From Nostoc sp. ATCC 53789 (GTDB lineage Bacteria; Cyanobacteriota; Cyanobacteriia; Cyanobacteriales; Nostocaceae), in the NCBI RefSeq assembly GCF_009873495.1, contig NZ_CP046703.1, forward strand, positions 4,568,501-4,632,500: a stretch of DNA of 64,000 nucleotides. The letters run 5' to 3'. The translations under genes were made by a program, and so were the position numbers. The notes beneath the pieces were generated by a model, which was given only the letters and a program-made list of their open reading frames with translations, was not told where the DNA came from and did no database searches. Below, one piece after another: positions 43,465-52,438 of the stretch; the first letter of the stretch is position 1; each line of letters starts with the position of its first letter.

Positions 43465-43869
43465 TTATTTGCCATTGGTCAGTAGATGGATTGCTGCACC
43501 TACAGCTGCACCATCAACAGCATTCCCAAGGGTATCTCTGCTATCGCCAGTAACTACGCCAGTCACTGCGCTAGCACCTGCACCGACTCCAACATCTTGA
43601 CCAATATTCCGGTGATGGCGATTGCGAGTGTTTCTTAGACCATTTGCACCATTGACAGCTGCACCAGTCACACCACCTTTGACAGCATTGCCTAATACAC
43701 TACCATTTCCCCTAACGGCTCCGGTGACGACATTGGTAACAGCCCCAATACCTGCATCTCGTAGTACTTGGTCATCAGCAGCAGCCGGTTTAGCAGGAAC
43801 CAAAGTTACACCAGCTAAACTTGCAGCCATGAGGCTGGGTAGAAGTGTGCGTTTTAGGATTTTATTCAT
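43465..43869 (-). CDS. Exported glycine-zipper protein
   Basis: A 134-residue protein with a signal peptide (LLPSLMAASLAGVTLVPAKPAAA). Two related Gly/Ala/Val-rich segments follow: DAGIGAVTNVVTGAVRGNGS and GVGAGASAVTGVVTGDSRDT, each followed by LGNAV. These form an internal duplication of about 55 residues. Gly-zipper proteins often insert into the outer membrane. Function unknown. Confidence 0.72.
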   Translation of the reverse strand: MNKILKRTLLPSLMAASLAGVTLVPAKPAAADDQVLRDAGIGAVTNVVTGAVRGNGSVLGNAVKGGVTGAAVNGANGLRNTRNRHHRNIGQDVGVGAGASAVTGVVTGDSRDTLGNAVDGAAVGAAIHLLTNGK

Positions 43870-44291
43870 TGTGTTACCTTCTCAAAACATCAAACAATTG
43901 GCTAAAAACCAAAGTTACTATAGTCAGATAAAATTTGATTTTTTATCTTAACAACAAAGCAACTATTTATTGTTCGAGAACATATACATAGTCACATTTA
44001 TCAAGTCATAACGGCATCTACTGAAAGCATGAATATATATTAAGCCCTGAGAAGGCCTTGCTAATTTATTCGCTGATACTAGAGATTACATATTGACAAA
44101 ATAAATCAAAGATGCGTCTTAGATTTTTCGGATATCAAAGTTTTATTTTTCATGACTAGCAAGCGATTTTTGACGAGCAGTCGTATAGGGTAAACCCTAT
44201 CTATCTAAAGGTAGGTAGCAAAATAATTAAACTAACTCGTCTGGGTTAATATTTAATTTTCTTAGTTGAGTAGTCAGGTGCTGCGATCGCA
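43870..44291. other. Gene-free AT-rich region
   Basis: About 420 bp upstream of the glycine-zipper gene and downstream of crtH. A short duplication (aaccctatctatctaaaggt area near 44193-44215) is seen; nothing else is assigned. Confidence 0.35.
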
Positions 44292-45782
44292 TTAAAATCC
44301 TAAATCTACAGCAATCCGGTGCGCGCAAGCAAACCCAGAAAAAGCTACTGCATTCAATCCCTGACCAGGAAAGGTACTATCCCCAACACAATAAAGTCCT
44401 GGAATGGCTGTGCGATTAAAGGGCATCTTCAATAACCCCCGCAACTTACGCCTGGGAATTGGCCCATAAGTGCCATCCTGACGACCCAAAAAGCGGCGAT
44501 GGGTGCGGGGTGTGCCTACCTCTAGATAATCCAATCCAGCATCTAAGCCAGGAAAAATCTTCTCTAGGCGGTCAATAATTCGCCCAGCCGCCTCTTCTTT
44601 CTTCGCTTCGTACTCGCTTGGAGAAAGTTCTTGCCAATCATCAATCCAGTGAGGCGTGAAGGCATGAATGATGTGATATCCACTTGGCGCTAAATCTGGG
44701 TCAAGCAATGTGGGAATCGAAACAAAAATTGTCCCTTCCACTGCTGTCATCTTTTCCCAACCTTCCAGCAAAATATGGTGGCACTCTGTCCCCGCAGGTA
44801 AAACTGACTCTTTTACCCCTATATGTAAACTCAAGAAGCTGGGAGATTTTTGATAATTTTGCTGCCATTTTTTCTCATTAAGCGGTATTTCTTCTGCTGG
44901 TAGTAGTTGCTCAAACGTATCCCAGCGTGTGGCATTAGAAACTATGCGTTTACCCCGATATGCTTTACCATTCGCGAGTTGCACACCTACCGCTTTTCCC
45001 TTTTCTGTGAGGATTTTCGTGACTCTAGCTTGGTACTGAATCTTACCCCCAGCTTTCTCTAGACCTTCCACCAGTTTTTGAGCAATTTGTCCTACTCCGC
45101 CTTTAGGATAGTTAACTCCGCCATAATGCCTGTCAGAAAAGACCATCCCAGCATTAATCATGGGTGTCATGTCTGACGGAACCACCGACCAGCAATAACA
45201 TTCCATATCGATAAATTTTAGTAGTTCGGGATCTTTGATGTAGCGTCTGGCAAAATCCCCAGCATTTTGGGGCAGATACTTAACTAAACCGAGACACGCC
45301 AAAGGATGCTGGAAAAATACCCGCAGTAAATACCGGGGTTCTTCCAACGACAGTAAATCCATGCTGTTGAGACACTTGAATACTTTTTGGCATTCGTCAT
45401 AAAAGCGACGAATCCCTTTTTCTTCATGGGGAAAATGAGCAATAAGATTTTGCAAAAATTTTTCATAAACCCGGTCAACCTTCAGGTCTAAGCCTTGGGG
45501 TAGGTGATAGTGAATTTGCACCGGATCTGCGATCGCATCTTGGCTAACGTTCACAGCTGCCAAAGCGCGGGTAAGCAAGTTTGTAGTGCCGTTTTGTCCC
45601 AACCCAAAAATCATCGATGCGCCAACATCAAATCGATAGCCTTGGCGTTCAAAATAACCTGCGCTACCGCCTGGAATCAAATAACGTTCCAGCACCAACA
45701 CTTTCGCCCCCTTAGCGGCTAGTTGGGTCGCTGTTACTAACCCACCAATACCAGACCCAATCACGATTGCGTCATTTGTCAT
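44292..45782 (-). CDS. crtH: Carotenoid isomerase CrtH (CRTISO)
   Basis: A 496-residue FAD-binding enzyme that isomerises poly-cis-lycopene to all-trans-lycopene. The dinucleotide-binding motif is [20 protein letters not shown] at 8-27, followed by the CRTI-type [20 protein letters not shown]. The C-terminal FAD segment is [20 protein letters not shown]. The length fits CrtH and exceeds that of short oxidoreductases. The first codons are inside a tcatttg repeat. Confidence 0.92.
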   Translation of the reverse strand: MTNDAIVIGSGIGGLVTATQLAAKGAKVLVLERYLIPGGSAGYFERQGYRFDVGASMIFGLGQNGTTNLLTRALAAVNVSQDAIADPVQIHYHLPQGLDLKVDRVYEKFLQNLIAHFPHEEKGIRRFYDECQKVFKCLNSMDLLSLEEPRYLLRVFFQHPLACLGLVKYLPQNAGDFARRYIKDPELLKFIDMECYCWSVVPSDMTPMINAGMVFSDRHYGGVNYPKGGVGQIAQKLVEGLEKAGGKIQYQARVTKILTEKGKAVGVQLANGKAYRGKRIVSNATRWDTFEQLLPAEEIPLNEKKWQQNYQKSPSFLSLHIGVKESVLPAGTECHHILLEGWEKMTAVEGTIFVSIPTLLDPDLAPSGYHIIHAFTPHWIDDWQELSPSEYEAKKEEAAGRIIDRLEKIFPGLDAGLDYLEVGTPRTHRRFLGRQDGTYGPIPRRKLRGLLKMPFNRTAIPGLYCVGDSTFPGQGLNAVAFSGFACAHRIAVDLGF

Positions 45783-45814
45783 TTGTCATTTGTCCTTTGT
45801 CCTTTGTCATTTGT
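45771..45814. repeat. tcatttg heptamer repeat overlapping the crtH start
   Basis: Six degenerate units. The crtH ATG at 45780-45782 is formed by the reverse complement of this repeat. A complementary-type tract lies at 45911-45950. Confidence 0.75.
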
Positions 45815-46181
45815 ACTGAGCGTATCGCTAAAGCGAAAGCTCCGCTAACGCGTAGCCTCTCGTAGAGAAGTATTTGTCCTTTATCTAGAGTCAATGAATA
45901 TTTAATTTAACTAATGACTAATGACCAAGGACTAATGACAAATGACAAATCAAAAAAAAGAGGGACGAGCCTGCTACTGCTGGCTAATCCCGTCTGCCGA
46001 TCCTTAAAAGAGAGGAGAACACTGGATAATAATATAGCTTTGATTGAGAATAGATGTCAACTACTAATGAAATAGTTTCTCAATAAATTGGAGAGTATTA
46101 ATTTTAGCTGTCAGCCGGATGCAGGAAAGAGTATTATGGTGTTTCAGTTCTTGTACAATAAAAAGTCGCCTATTTCTGGCT
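45783..46181. other. Intergenic region with several repeats
   Basis: About 400 bp divergent spacer between crtH and upp. It contains the heptamer tract, a palindromic repeat at 45840-45871 (gcgtagcctctcgtagagaag) and a second heptamer tract at 45911-45950. No gene seen. Confidence 0.45.
45840..45871. repeat. Palindromic repeat cctctcgtagagaag type
   Basis: The motif gcgtagcctctcgtagagaag differs at one base from the sequence lying in frame inside aroE (gcgaagcctctcgtagagaag, minus strand). Related units lie near 11680. Confidence 0.7.
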
Positions 46182-46832
46182 ATGACGCTACAATTGCGCG
46201 TTTATGTTCCACCCCATCCCCTGATCAAACACTGGCTGGCAGTCGCCCGTGATGCAGGCACGCCTTCAGTATTATTTCGCAGCGCCATGACTGAGTTGGG
46301 AAGATGGCTGACTTATGAAGCTGCGCGAGACTGGTTGCCGACCCAAGAAACAGCAGTACAGACTCCTTTGGATACCTGTCCAGCAACTGTGATCGATCCG
46401 CAAATACCAGTAGCAGTAGTACCGATTCTGCGAGCTGGACTAGGATTACTCGAAGGAGCGCAGACTTTATTACCTTTAGCATCGGTTTACCATCTTGGCT
46501 TGGCGCGAGATGAAGAAACACTGCAACCTCATTGTTATCTGAACAAGTTGCCAGAAAAATTTGACCCCCAAACACGAGTGTTAATTACCGATCCTATGTT
46601 GGCAACAGGAGGGTCGATCATGGCTACAATGGCAGAATTAACACAACGGGGTGCCGATCCTTCCCTGACCCGGATTGTTTGCGTAGTGGCGGCTCCACCA
46701 GCTTTGCAAAAACTGAGTGAAGCTTATCCAGGTTTAATTGTTTACACCGCTACTATTGACGAAAAACTCAACAGTAAGGGGTTTATTGTACCGGGATTAG
46801 GAGATGCAGGCGATCGCACATTTGGGACTTAA
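46182..46832 (+). CDS. upp: Uracil phosphoribosyltransferase
   Basis: A 216-residue enzyme that makes UMP from uracil and PRPP. The PRPP loop is VLITDPMLATGGSIMATM. The uracil-binding tail YTATIDEKLNSKGFIVPGLG is present, as is the segment VPILRAGLGLLEG. The frame opens 21 codons earlier, but ATG 46182 (MTLQLRVYVPPHPLIKHWLA) is the family start. It is followed after about 80 bp by two more plus-strand genes. Confidence 0.94.
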   Translation: MTLQLRVYVPPHPLIKHWLAVARDAGTPSVLFRSAMTELGRWLTYEAARDWLPTQETAVQTPLDTCPATVIDPQIPVAVVPILRAGLGLLEGAQTLLPLASVYHLGLARDEETLQPHCYLNKLPEKFDPQTRVLITDPMLATGGSIMATMAELTQRGADPSLTRIVCVVAAPPALQKLSEAYPGLIVYTATIDEKLNSKGFIVPGLGDAGDRTFGT

Positions 46833-46909
46833 GCTAGTATGCAGCTAGGGCAGATAAAGATAGCATAACTACTGTAAAAGTTGCAAGGTTTGTTGAAGGC
46901 GGTAAAGAT

Positions 46910-47263
46910 ATGAGTCAACGAGATGGTTTTAGCAGTGGTTTTTTAGCAGGGGCCTTTGTCGGTGGCGTATTTGGCGGTGTTATCGGCGCACTGATTGCTT
47001 CTCGACGCAATCCAGAATTGCTAGCAGACGACGAGGTAGAACTGACGGATAGCCAAGTTGAAGCGAAGAAAATAGCAGCAAAGCGCCGTCAGATGAAAGC
47101 CTCAGAGAGTGAGAGCATCGGCATAGAAACAGCTAGGCGATCGCTAGAAGATAAAATTGCCCAGCTAAATGCCACAATTGATGATGTGCGAAAGCAGCTA
47201 GGAAATGTAAATGGCGATTCACCCCAAGCCAACAAGGATCGCACCCTCACTAAAGACTCCTGA
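46910..47263 (+). CDS. Membrane-anchored coiled-coil protein (YtxH-like)
   Basis: A 117-residue protein. An N-terminal Gly-rich span (SGFLAGAFVGGVFGGVIGALIA) ends in SRRNPELL. A charged stretch follows, then a helical region (RRSLEDKIAQLNATIDDVRK). The layout resembles YtxH-type stress proteins, but no firm family is claimed. It lies between upp and the YggT gene. Confidence 0.65.
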   Translation: MSQRDGFSSGFLAGAFVGGVFGGVIGALIASRRNPELLADDEVELTDSQVEAKKIAAKRRQMKASESESIGIETARRSLEDKIAQLNATIDDVRKQLGNVNGDSPQANKDRTLTKDS

Positions 47264-47389
47264 AATTAGTTCCGGCGTGGTGAAAATGTCTGGTGTGGAG
47301 TAGCACATCTGCAAACTCCATGACATAGACTAAATTAAAATTAGAAAGACAAGACCGCGTTTGACACTTAGTAGGAAACCAAGCCATCT

Positions 47390-47668
47390 ATGAGTTTACT
47401 GATTACGACACTAGTTACCTTTGTCACCTTTTATAGCTATTTGCTAATTATCCGGGTTTTGTTGACCTGGTTCCCGACAATCAACTGGTATAACCAGCCA
47501 TTTGCCGCTTTAGCCCAGATTAGCGATCCTTATTTGAATCTATTCCGCTCAATTATTCCCCCATTGGGCGGCATGGATTTTTCTCCGATCTTAGCTTTCT
47601 TAGCACTCAACTTAGCTGGCGATCTTCTGAGAACCTTAGCTCGTTTGCCATTCGCGCAAGGATTTTGA
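47390..47668 (+). CDS. YggT family membrane protein
   Basis: A 92-residue protein with two spans (TLVTFVTFYSYLLIIRVLLT and FSPILAFLALNLAGDLL). The YggT/Ycf19 signature is FPTINWYNQPFAALAQISDPYLNLFR followed by IPPLGGMDFSP. Chloroplast Ycf19 and bacterial YggT are linked to membrane organisation and ion homeostasis. The ORF ends just before a strong palindrome. Confidence 0.88.
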   Translation: MSLLITTLVTFVTFYSYLLIIRVLLTWFPTINWYNQPFAALAQISDPYLNLFRSIIPPLGGMDFSPILAFLALNLAGDLLRTLARLPFAQGF

Positions 47669-47690
47669 TTGCTACCCCAATAAAAACTTT

Positions 47691-47724
47691 TGTAGAGACG
47701 CAAATTAAAATTTGCGTCTCTACA
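47691..47724. terminator. Perfect palindromic hairpin after the YggT gene
   Basis: The 16-bp arms tgtagagacgcaaatt / aatttgcgtctctaca enclose a 2-nt loop and are followed by attttt. It probably terminates the YggT gene transcript. The ends match the palindromes at 18977 and 15194. Confidence 0.7.
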
Positions 47725-47892
47725 ATTTTTATTGCGTCTAAAATACTGACTGGAAAACCTCTTCTTGTGCGGACTAACGCATCGTCTCCTAAAATCTCAA
47801 ATCTAAAATTGGTAAGCTAAAAATCTTTTAATTTGTATTCGCCAAAAATAAATTTCTTGTGGGGTGGGGATTAGTTATGCAAATTAAATGCC

Positions 47893-48324
47893 TTACCTAC
47901 GCACTTGACCACTAAATCCAGCAGCCTTAAACTGCTTCAGCTTCAACGGAGTCGGTTGATTTGCTGGTACAGTAATTCTCAGTTGAAAATCGCTAATCCC
48001 TGGCGGTACTTCAGTAATAGAACCTAATCGAGTGCGGTTTTGCATCACTGAGTCATTGTTGGCATCATAGATGCGTCCAAAAATATCTGCGTCGTAGACT
48101 GTTTTATTAGTGCCATTTTCTGCTTTGCCAATGACAATAAAACAATTGGCAGCCGCGCTACCACTACTGATAACAGCCCCTTGTGCCAGTTCTGGTGGAC
48201 AATCTTTATAAGAAACATCAAATAATTTAATCTGTGTCAAGGCTATAGCAGGGGGAGTAATCACCCACGATAGCAAGGCGATGAGACAGGAAATAAAAAC
48301 GACCGTGAGTGACCGCAACCGCAT
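47893..48324 (-). CDS. Exported protein of unknown function
   Basis: A 143-residue protein with a signal peptide (LTVVFISCLIALLSWVITPPAIA). The mature part has beta-strands such as IKLFDVSYKDCPPELAQGAV, NCFIVIGKAENGTNKTVYDA and LRITVPANQPTPLKLKQFKA, resembling an Ig/FxLYD-like fold. No catalytic motif. The two cysteines could pair. Confidence 0.65.
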   Translation of the reverse strand: MRLRSLTVVFISCLIALLSWVITPPAIALTQIKLFDVSYKDCPPELAQGAVISSGSAAANCFIVIGKAENGTNKTVYDADIFGRIYDANNDSVMQNRTRLGSITEVPPGISDFQLRITVPANQPTPLKLKQFKAAGFSGQVRR

Positions 48325-48541
48325 ACAAGACCCCGTTACTTAATCCAAAAATATGTAACTTATAACCTCAGCTTACCTGAATTTAACTACAACAGGATTG
48401 AAGACTTTAATTTAACCTTTTGTACCCACTGTTATCAGAGGTAGGATTCTTGTGATATCCGCATAGGAGTTATCAAAACTCCCCTACACACTCTAGAAAA
48501 AGTAATAATTAGGGAAATAAACCCTCAATTGCGATTAACTT

Positions 48542-49153
48542 ATGACACCAGATGAGATTGAAGCATCTATGCTCGCAGCCTTTAATGATTGTGATGCAGC
48601 AAGCTGTCCTCTCACTGACACGCAGAAACAGATTTTACTGCAAGTGGTCGAGCAAATTCAGGGAAATTCTATCTCTAGGGCATCAGATATTGCTAATCCT
48701 TTAGACGAACTTACGCCAGAGGAGTTAGAAGCATTTTTACAGTTTGTTAAAGATGAAGAACAGCGCAACCGCACTTGGAAAGTGCAATTACTTAATGACT
48801 GGCTGCTAGAAAATGACTCTGGAACAGTACAATTTATCCGGGAACGCTATGGTTTGCAGTGGCTGAATCGGGTTGAGTCATGCCATTTTGATAAGTATTC
48901 TTATTTTGAGGATGCACTAAAGTTAAGAGTAGGCGATCGCATTGAAGTTTCCAATGCACTATGGGAATGGGTGCAAAAAGATGGGCCTTGTAAGCGCGAA
49001 TGGTTTCCTTGTATGGTGATTAAGGTCGAGGAAATTAGCAACGGTGATGATTCCTCTACTAACTGCGTCGTCCGCTTCTTCAACGGCGCTGAGTATGAAA
49101 TTCAAGGAATCTACGAATGGAATCGCTATAACTGGCGTTGGCCGCAAAAATAG
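48542..49153 (+). CDS. Conserved hypothetical protein
   Basis: A 203-residue soluble protein. The helical N-terminal half (DPLxxLTPEELEAFLQFVKD-like segment) is followed by a C-terminal beta-rich part (LRVGDRIEVSNALWEWVQKD, CMVIKVEEI, VVRFFNGAEYEIQGIYEW) that could be an SH3-like or Tudor-like barrel. No membrane segment. The function is unknown. Confidence 0.62.
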   Translation: MTPDEIEASMLAAFNDCDAASCPLTDTQKQILLQVVEQIQGNSISRASDIANPLDELTPEELEAFLQFVKDEEQRNRTWKVQLLNDWLLENDSGTVQFIRERYGLQWLNRVESCHFDKYSYFEDALKLRVGDRIEVSNALWEWVQKDGPCKREWFPCMVIKVEEISNGDDSSTNCVVRFFNGAEYEIQGIYEWNRYNWRWPQK

Positions 49154-49315
49154 TAGGGTGCTGAGTACTGATTAAATTTAAGGGATTTCCAAGAAATAAA
49201 TTATCCAAGAAAACGAACCACAGAGGCGCAGAGGGCACAGAGAGATGGAGAAGAGAGAGGATTGTTGTATGAGATTTTTGAATGTTTTTTAATTTGGAAG
49301 TCCCTAATTGAGCCT

Positions 49316-49420
49316 TTGAACTTCATTAATGAGGCTTAGAACTCCATTCATCCACCTTTAATACTCGTTCATCCACCTCAGAACTCTGTTGATGAGTCTT
49401 TGATACTCGTGAATGAGTCT
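49316..49420. repeat. Five tandem 21-bp degenerate repeats
   Basis: Units of exactly 21 bp start at 49316, 49337, 49358, 49379 and 49400, built as (t/c)(t/a)(g/a)a(a/t)actc...ttcat/gatgag...ct. Examples are tagaactccattcatccacc and cagaactctgttgatgagtc. A partial sixth unit follows. They lie in the spacer between convergent genes. Confidence 0.8.
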
Positions 49421-49453
49421 TTATGCTCTGACTGCTGCTCTATGTTAATAAAA

Positions 49454-50656
49454 TTATTGCTTAAACAACGCCCAAGCCAAAAACCTCTCGGTATGATACA
49501 ACGCTAATTGATTGCTCACACCGTTGAAAACTGCATCAAAAGCGTGTTCTGCCCAAGGAATTTGTAGAAAAACCGCAGTATTACCAGAGTTATGTAAACT
49601 TTCGTACATCTGCCTGCCAAATCGCGCTTCCACCAAATGGTCACGACTGCCGTAAATTAATAAAGTTGGTGGTAAAGGGTGCGTCAAGTAATTTATGGGT
49701 GAAGCAATTTTATACTGATTAGGTAATTCTTCTAATGAACCACCGAGAAATGCTTTTAAAACAGCGCGGGTGTTGATAGGATCGGGAACTGGTGGCGTTT
49801 TGTATCCTTCAGGCAAGTTAACAGGCCCGTAATAGTTAATTACAGCAAGAATGGGCGGTGCATCTGGCTGATAAGCCGCTAGCATTGCTAGGTGCGCTCC
49901 CGCAGAACGTCCTATAAGTACCATACGTTCTGGATCGGCTTCATAACTTGCTGCATTTTTGCGAATAAAATTTAAGGCTGTACGCACATCATCTAACTGA
50001 GATGGAAACTGATATTTAGGTGCGTGTCGATAGTCGATCGCAAATACTGTATATCCTTGATGAGCGATATATTGATTAAACTCAGAATTGGCATGAGGGT
50101 TTCCATATTGCCAAGCTCCACCATAAATTACTACCACTGCTGGATATTTCCCTACCTGTGGTGGTTGGTAAACTTCCATTTTTAAAGGAACTCCCGCAGG
50201 AGAAGCAAAAAGAATATCTTTTTGATAACGGATTTTACCTAATGCAATACCCCGAAAGGAATTAACTAAATCAAAGGGATGGGTTTGCATTTTAGCCCTT
50301 ACTTGGACTGGAATTTGCTCTAGATAGTACGTTCCCAATCCTTGTTTCATTGCTTTATCCATCTGCATTTGAGTTAGTGGGATATTCGCCAGCACCCATG
50401 CACAAAGTAGCAATCCTATTGAATTGAAAATAGAAGCTAAACGCCGTATTTTATAGCGACGGATGCAGAAAAAAGAAAGCAATAAAGAGAATAAATTTAA
50501 TAACAATAACCAAGGACTGACTTCTGGCGCTCCCACCGCTAGCGTGAGTAAAGACATATTTGGAGCCGGAAGAAGAATCCAAGAACTAAGAAATAGGCTT
50601 GCAAAACTTAGTAAGAATACAAGCCATGATAAAACTATTTGGGGTTTGGGAAACAT
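49454..50656 (-). CDS. Alpha/beta hydrolase with N-terminal membrane spans (BD-FAE-like)
   Basis: A 400-residue protein. The N-terminal 100 residues hold three spans (LSWLVFLLSFASLFLSSWIL, PWLLLLNLFSLLLSFF, SIFNSIGLLLCAWVLANI). The hydrolase domain follows: oxyanion motif VIYGGAWQYG (HGG variant YGG), nucleophile elbow GRSAGAHLA, acid SRDHLVEA, base HAFD. The substrate is unknown; it probably acts on esters at the outer face of the membrane. Confidence 0.85.
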   Translation of the reverse strand: MFPKPQIVLSWLVFLLSFASLFLSSWILLPAPNMSLLTLAVGAPEVSPWLLLLNLFSLLLSFFCIRRYKIRRLASIFNSIGLLLCAWVLANIPLTQMQMDKAMKQGLGTYYLEQIPVQVRAKMQTHPFDLVNSFRGIALGKIRYQKDILFASPAGVPLKMEVYQPPQVGKYPAVVVIYGGAWQYGNPHANSEFNQYIAHQGYTVFAIDYRHAPKYQFPSQLDDVRTALNFIRKNAASYEADPERMVLIGRSAGAHLAMLAAYQPDAPPILAVINYYGPVNLPEGYKTPPVPDPINTRAVLKAFLGGSLEELPNQYKIASPINYLTHPLPPTLLIYGSRDHLVEARFGRQMYESLHNSGNTAVFLQIPWAEHAFDAVFNGVSNQLALYHTERFLAWALFKQ

Positions 50657-50830
50657 AAATTGGAATGCGTTAATAATGACTGCAAAGCAAATAAATTAGC
50701 CCCGGCGAATGGAATATCGCGGCTACACAAACATTCGCCCTTGGCGTTACCGTTAGCGCAGCGTCTCCCTCATGAAAAGGGTAGCCCACAGACGTGGACT
50801 ATACAACCACTTATTTTTTACCACCTATTG

Positions 50831-50872
50831 GTGTGTCTATAAACCTCGTACAAACAAGGTTTATAGACACAC
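50831..50872. terminator. Perfect 16-bp hairpin downstream of aroE
   Basis: Arms gtgtgtctataaacct and aggtttatagacacac enclose a 10-nt loop. It lies 70 bp after the aroE stop. No T run follows on the minus side, so terminator function is uncertain; it could be a small palindromic repeat. Confidence 0.5.
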
Positions 50873-50943
50873 TTTAAGAGCTACTTACGCATTTTAAAAA
50901 GTTATCGCTAAAAGCAATCTAGCTCAAGAAAATTATTTCTCCA

Positions 50944-51870
50944 TCAACCTAAGCCCAAATGCTTTTGCAAAGCTTGGCGCATCACTTCTACAGGTATATT
51001 TTCCTGCTGCAACCAAATTTTTAATGCTGCTACCCCTTGCTGGACTAGCATTTCTAAGCCATCGATCGCAATTGCACCTTGTTTTTCAGCTTGCTCTAGA
51101 AATTGCGTCGGTTTAGGGATATATATTAAATCGTAAGCGATCGCACCTGTTGGTAAATTCGCTATTTCTTCTCCACTCAAAGGCGACTCGTCAACTTTGG
51201 GATACATCCCTATGGGGGTTGTGTTTACCAGCAGATTAGCTTGGGGAATTAGCTTTGAAAGTTCTTCCCATTGGTGAACTTGCAAATTTTCACTTATAGG
51301 TGAATTGCTCCAACTATCGCGGAATTCTTGTAATCTCTGCACATTCCGTCCAACAACATGAATTTTCGCAAAACCTAGTTGGTGACAACCTGCTACAACT
51401 GCCCTGGCTGCGCCACCATTACCTAAAATTACCGCTACCTTCTGACTCCAATCTTGCTTGTAGGTTGTCTGCAAAGGGGCGATAAATCCTTCTATATCTG
51501 TGTTTGTCCCCACCCATTGGTTATTTTGGCGACTAACCGTATTCACAGCCCCTATCATTTGAGCTAGAGGGGTAATTTCTGAGAGCAGGGGCATGATTGC
51601 CTGTTTGTGGGGGATTGTAACACTAAAGCCGACAACACCAATAGCGGCAAAGCCTGCGATCGCTACTTCTAAATTCTCTGGTGCTATGGGAAAGGGAAGA
51701 TAAACATAATCTAATCCTAAATTAGCGATGTCTTCTCTACGAGAGGCTTCGCCAACGACGAGCTGCGCTAACGCAGCATTATGCATTGCTGGCGACAGCG
51801 AATGTTCCACCGGATGTCCAATTACCCCTAGCAGTTTGGTTTTACCCGTAATCAATTTGTCATTTGCCAT
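50944..51870 (-). CDS. aroE: Shikimate dehydrogenase with an in-frame palindromic insert
   Basis: A 308-residue NADP enzyme that reduces 3-dehydroshikimate to shikimate. Substrate residues lie in HPVEHSLSPAMHNAAL and TIPHKQAI (Lys); the NADP motif is GNGGAARAV. The order AALAQL then GLDYVYLPFP is interrupted by about 14 extra residues (VVGEASRREDIANL). The DNA here is the palindromic repeat cctctcgtagagaag type. Relatives read straight through. The first codons come from a tcatttg repeat. If the loop is tolerated, the enzyme works normally; the catalytic residues are intact. Confidence 0.92.
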   Translation of the reverse strand: MANDKLITGKTKLLGVIGHPVEHSLSPAMHNAALAQLVVGEASRREDIANLGLDYVYLPFPIAPENLEVAIAGFAAIGVVGFSVTIPHKQAIMPLLSEITPLAQMIGAVNTVSRQNNQWVGTNTDIEGFIAPLQTTYKQDWSQKVAVILGNGGAARAVVAGCHQLGFAKIHVVGRNVQRLQEFRDSWSNSPISENLQVHQWEELSKLIPQANLLVNTTPIGMYPKVDESPLSGEEIANLPTGAIAYDLIYIPKPTQFLEQAEKQGAIAIDGLEMLVQQGVAALKIWLQQENIPVEVMRQALQKHLGLG

Positions 51871-51960
51871 TTGTCAATAAATCAGTAGTGATTTTTCCCT
51901 GCTCAATTCTTATAACGCAAGGATTCCAGTCTTTATTATCACTACATATTTACCCAATTC

Positions 51961-52113
51961 TCACACATCACGGGCTTTGAAAAAATTGTAAATGGCAAGC
52001 GCAATAGCTATAAGTAATACTGCATGAATTAAATTTCCAGCAATATGAAGTACTAATCCTAATGCCCAAAAAGCAACCAGTACAACAACAATACCCCAAA
52101 GTATACCTAACAT
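51961..52113 (-). CDS. Lmo0937-family small membrane protein
   Basis: A 50-residue protein, too short for usual gene-finder cut-offs. It reads MLGILWGIVVVLVAFWALGL, then VLHIAGNLIHAVLLIAIALA and a short tail IYNFFKARDV. The two spans around the conserved G/AGxLIHxLL segment are typical of the lmo0937 family. ATG at 52111-52113, stop TGA at 51961-51963. Function unknown. Confidence 0.75.
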   Translation of the reverse strand: MLGILWGIVVVLVAFWALGLVLHIAGNLIHAVLLIAIALAIYNFFKARDV

Positions 52114-52438
52114 ATATTTACTTTTAGTAAGGTGATTTTTATTTGTTCAGATATTTTATCGTCTAACTTGAGTTTTATCCTATTTGCCTTAAGATAGATT
52201 TGGAAATTTAAATCATCTTTCTTAAGAAGTAATTTGAAAGCATTTATTATTTTTGAATAGCTAGATTTATATATTTATGCCATATAGTAGCAGCACTTTC
52301 AAAATTACAATCCCCATAAATAATTTTAGTAACTTGTATCCTTTTTTTTCTTCGGTGAAGGCTCAAGAGTCAAAAGTCAAAAGCTAAGCCTCTGCTCTAC
52401 ACTACAATTATTAAAGCTACTTAACAATTCTTTGAATC
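52114..52438. other. Gene-free AT-rich spacer
   Basis: About 325 bp divergent spacer between the small membrane protein and the hydrolase. A short agtcaaaagtcaaaagc repeat is at 52370. Otherwise nothing found. Confidence 0.35.

Noticed and set aside
49316-49420. CRISPR array
   Set aside because: Units are contiguous with degenerate sequence and no unique spacers.
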